Source: HGM13006 sp963649625 (lineage in GTDB: Bacteria; Bacillota; Clostridia; Oscillospirales; Oscillospiraceae). Taken from it: a stretch of 6,554 nucleotides of DNA. Below, in pieces: positions 5,413 through 6,554 of this stretch. Each line of letters begins with the position of its first letter. Positions within the stretch are counted from its first letter, which is position 1. The notes below the pieces were generated by a model. The model saw only the letters and a list, made by a program, of their open reading frames with translations, made no database searches and was not told the origin of the DNA. The position numbers were made by a program, and so were the translations under genes. The DNA lies in contig CAVJIP010000029.1 of assembly GCA_963649625.1 (NCBI GenBank), forward strand, positions 1 through 6,554, written 5' to 3'.

Positions 5413-6269
5413 CCCGGGACGGCTTTGTAAAAATCACGGCGGTAGCCACCACGGAAATTACCCGGCGGGCCCGGGAAATCCATCACACCACCGCAGTGGC
5501 CACGGCGGCCCTGGGACGGGTGCTGACGGCCACTAGCATGATCGGCAATATGCAGAAAATAGAGGAAGGCAGCGTGACCCTAATCATCAAGGGAGGAGGC
5601 CCCCTGGGAACCCTTTTGGCCACGGCAGACCCGGAGGGAAATGTCCGGGGGTATGTGGAAAATCCCCAGGTGGCCCTGATGGAGAAATACCAGGGAAAGC
5701 TGGATGTGGGGGCGGCAGTGGGCCAGGAGGGAACCCTGACCCTGATTCGTGACCTGCACATGAAGGAGCCCTATGTGGGCACTGTGGGCCTGCTGGGCGG
5801 GGAAATCGCCGAGGATGTGGCGGCCTATTTTGTGGAAAGCGAGCAGGTTCCCACGGTGTGCGCCCTGGGGGTGCTGCTGAATCGGGATCAAACCGTGTCC
5901 GTGGCGGGAGGGTATCTATTACAGCTGCTGCCCGGCGCCCCGGAGCAGCTCATTGACCGGCTGGAGGAGAGCGTACGGGAGGCGGGAAACGTGTCCGCCC
6001 TGATGGAGCGGGGCCTTGGCCCCCGGGAAATCATCCATCAGGTACTTCGGGACATGGAGGCGGAGCTTCTGGAGGAGCGGCCCATCGACTACAAATGCTA
6101 TTGCAGCCGGGAGCGGGTGGAGTCCACCCTGATTAGCCTGGGGGAGCGGGAGCTTCGGGAGATTATTCAGGAGGGAAAGGACATCTCCGTGGGCTGCCAG
6201 TTCTGCGACCAGGAGTATACCTTTACCCCTCGGCAGGTGCAGCAGCTTTTGGAGGAGGCCCTGTCCTGA
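5385..6269 (+). CDS. hslO: Redox-regulated chaperone Hsp33
   Basis: Hsp33 is a cytosolic holdase chaperone kept inactive by zinc bound to four cysteines. Oxidation and unfolding of that C-terminal switch activate it, protecting proteins during oxidative or bleach-like stress. The protein has 294 residues, the usual length. The N-terminal domain includes TTAVATAALGRVLTA (35-49) and SVTLIIKGGGPLGTL (63-77). The redox switch is intact: C238-Y-C240 and C271-Q-F-C274, the CxC and CxxC pair. The start at 5385 has AAAGGA at 5371-5376 with 8-nt spacing and agrees with the N-terminus of homologues. It lies inside the end of the methyltransferase gene (28-nt overlap), suggesting coupled translation. 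A later ATG at 5409 would give a 4-nt overlap but lacks a good ribosome binding site. Confidence 0.96.
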   Translation: MGDTLVRGMTRDGFVKITAVATTEITRRAREIHHTTAVATAALGRVLTATSMIGNMQKIEEGSVTLIIKGGGPLGTLLATADPEGNVRGYVENPQVALMEKYQGKLDVGAAVGQEGTLTLIRDLHMKEPYVGTVGLLGGEIAEDVAAYFVESEQVPTVCALGVLLNRDQTVSVAGGYLLQLLPGAPEQLIDRLEESVREAGNVSALMERGLGPREIIHQVLRDMEAELLEERPIDYKCYCSRERVESTLISLGERELREIIQEGKDISVGCQFCDQEYTFTPRQVQQLLEEALS

Positions 6270-6278
6270 CCCCGGCCT

Positions 6279-6309
6279 CCTGCCCTGTCCCGGCCCTGGG
6301 CAGGGCAGG
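6279..6309 (+). terminator. GC-rich hairpin after hslO, no U-tract
   Basis: CCTGCCCTG (6279-6287) pairs perfectly with CAGGGCAGG (6301-6309). The 13-nt loop can close further through CCC (6289-6291) and GGG (6298-6300). It begins 9 nt after the hslO stop, where a terminator is expected, but the following bases are AAAAAA rather than T. It may act as an mRNA 3' end stabiliser or a weak or factor-assisted terminator. Confidence 0.5.
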
Positions 6310-6339
6310 AAAAAAGTTTCGGGAAACGAAAAATAGTGC

Positions 6340-6368
6340 TTGACTTTTGGGGACATCCTGAGTATAAT
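6340..6368 (+). promoter_or_regulatory. Strong promoter of the tRNA cluster
   Basis: TTGACT (6340-6345), a 17-nt spacer and a perfect TATAAT (6363-6368) give an 11/12 match to the sigma-A consensus. Transcription should begin near 6375, leaving a leader of about 43 nt before the first tRNA. The leader holds a small CGCT/AGCG stem (6377-6389). Confidence 0.85.
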
Positions 6369-6417
6369 ATCAACGTCGCTGAGGGAGCGGCCCCAAAGTC
6401 TCCCGAAAAGCGTATTT

Positions 6418-6493
6418 GGGAGCATAGCTCAGCTGGGAGAGCACTTGCCTTACAAGCAAGGGGTCACAGGTTCGAGCCCTGTTGTTCCCACCA
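6418..6493 (+). tRNA. tRNA-Val (anticodon UAC)
   Basis: A complete 76-nt tRNA with encoded CCA. The acceptor arm GGGAGCA pairs with TGTTCCC (6483-6489) with one G-U pair. The anticodon stem is CTTGC/GCAAG (6444-6448 and 6456-6460) around the 7-nt loop CTTACAA, with anticodon TAC at 6451-6453 reading GUA and related valine codons. The T arm contains GGTTCGAGCCC-type sequence. Discriminator A is 6490 and CCA is 6491-6493. It is the first gene of the cluster. Confidence 0.96.
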
Positions 6494-6500
6494 TGTATAT

Positions 6501-6554
6501 GGCCCGGTAGTTCAGTTGGTTAGAACGCTAGCCTGTCACGCTAGAGGTCGTCGG
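6501..6554 (+). tRNA. tRNA-Asp (anticodon GUC), cut by window end
   Basis: The first 54 nt of a tRNA begin 7 nt after the preceding CCA. The 5' acceptor strand GGCCCGG, the D arm with TTCAGTTGGTTAGAA, and the anticodon stem CTAGC/GCTAG (6528-6532 and 6540-6544) around CTGTCAC are visible. The anticodon GTC at 6535-6537 reads aspartate codons. The T arm and 3' acceptor strand lie beyond the window. It is co-transcribed with tRNA-Val. Confidence 0.93.

Noticed and set aside
6310..6327. Minus-strand GTTT-CCCG-AAAC hairpin followed by TTTTTT as a leftward terminator
   Set aside because: The stem is only 4 bp and AT-rich, and no leftward gene is seen upstream of it to need terminating.
1..6554. 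Mobile elements, CRISPR arrays, toxin-antitoxin or phage genes
   Set aside because: No transposase, integrase, terminal inverted repeats or regularly spaced repeats were seen, and gene content is uniform in style. The tRNA cluster shows no attachment-site duplication within the window.

Overview
The window looks like a chromosomal segment of a GC-rich Firmicute of the class Clostridia, probably an Oscillospiraceae/Flavonifractor-like gut anaerobe. That placement is inference. It rests on strong GGAGG-type ribosome binding sites, sigma-A promoters with 17-nt spacers, high-GC codon use with long antisense shadow frames, a YerC/YecD gene, and an adenylosuccinate synthetase with non-canonical signature motifs that I associate with Clostridia. 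No mobile element, CRISPR array or phage signature was seen.

Layout. Positions 1-257 form a divergent promoter region. A near-consensus promoter (TTGACA-17-TATACT) reads leftward out of the window, and a second (TGGACA-17-TATAAT) reads rightward into a two-gene membrane operon. The first gene (258-1889) is a large multi-spanning protein with a GT-C glycosyltransferase-like pattern. The second (1891-2754) is a UbiA-superfamily enzyme closely resembling decaprenyl-phosphate phosphoribosyltransferase (DPPR synthase). The operon ends at three tandem stop codons and a 13-bp perfect hairpin, facing the convergent purA (2815-4089, minus strand). A shared regulatory region (4090-4330) holds back-to-back promoters for purA and for a rightward operon: a TrpR-like YerC/YecD regulator, a class I SAM methyltransferase and the redox chaperone Hsp33 (hslO). 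The reading frames of the last three overlap. After a GC-rich hairpin lacking a U-tract, a strong promoter (TTGACT-17-TATAAT) drives a tRNA cluster: tRNA-Val(UAC), then tRNA-Asp(GUC), cut by the window edge.

How the genes work together. The most distinctive unit is the GT-C-like protein with the DPPR-synthase-like UbiA protein. It suggests a polyprenyl-phosphate-linked pentose donor made from PRPP and a membrane transferase that may use it on the envelope. This is the mycobacterial arabinan donor chemistry in an apparently clostridial setting, but the phosphatase and epimerase genes are not in this window. purA, yerC-methyltransferase-hslO and the tRNAs are housekeeping. Two further signals merit a look: a correctly phased U_UUU_UUU heptamer near the end of the methyltransferase gene whose -1 frame runs uninterrupted into hslO, and a palindrome between the divergent purA/yerC promoters.
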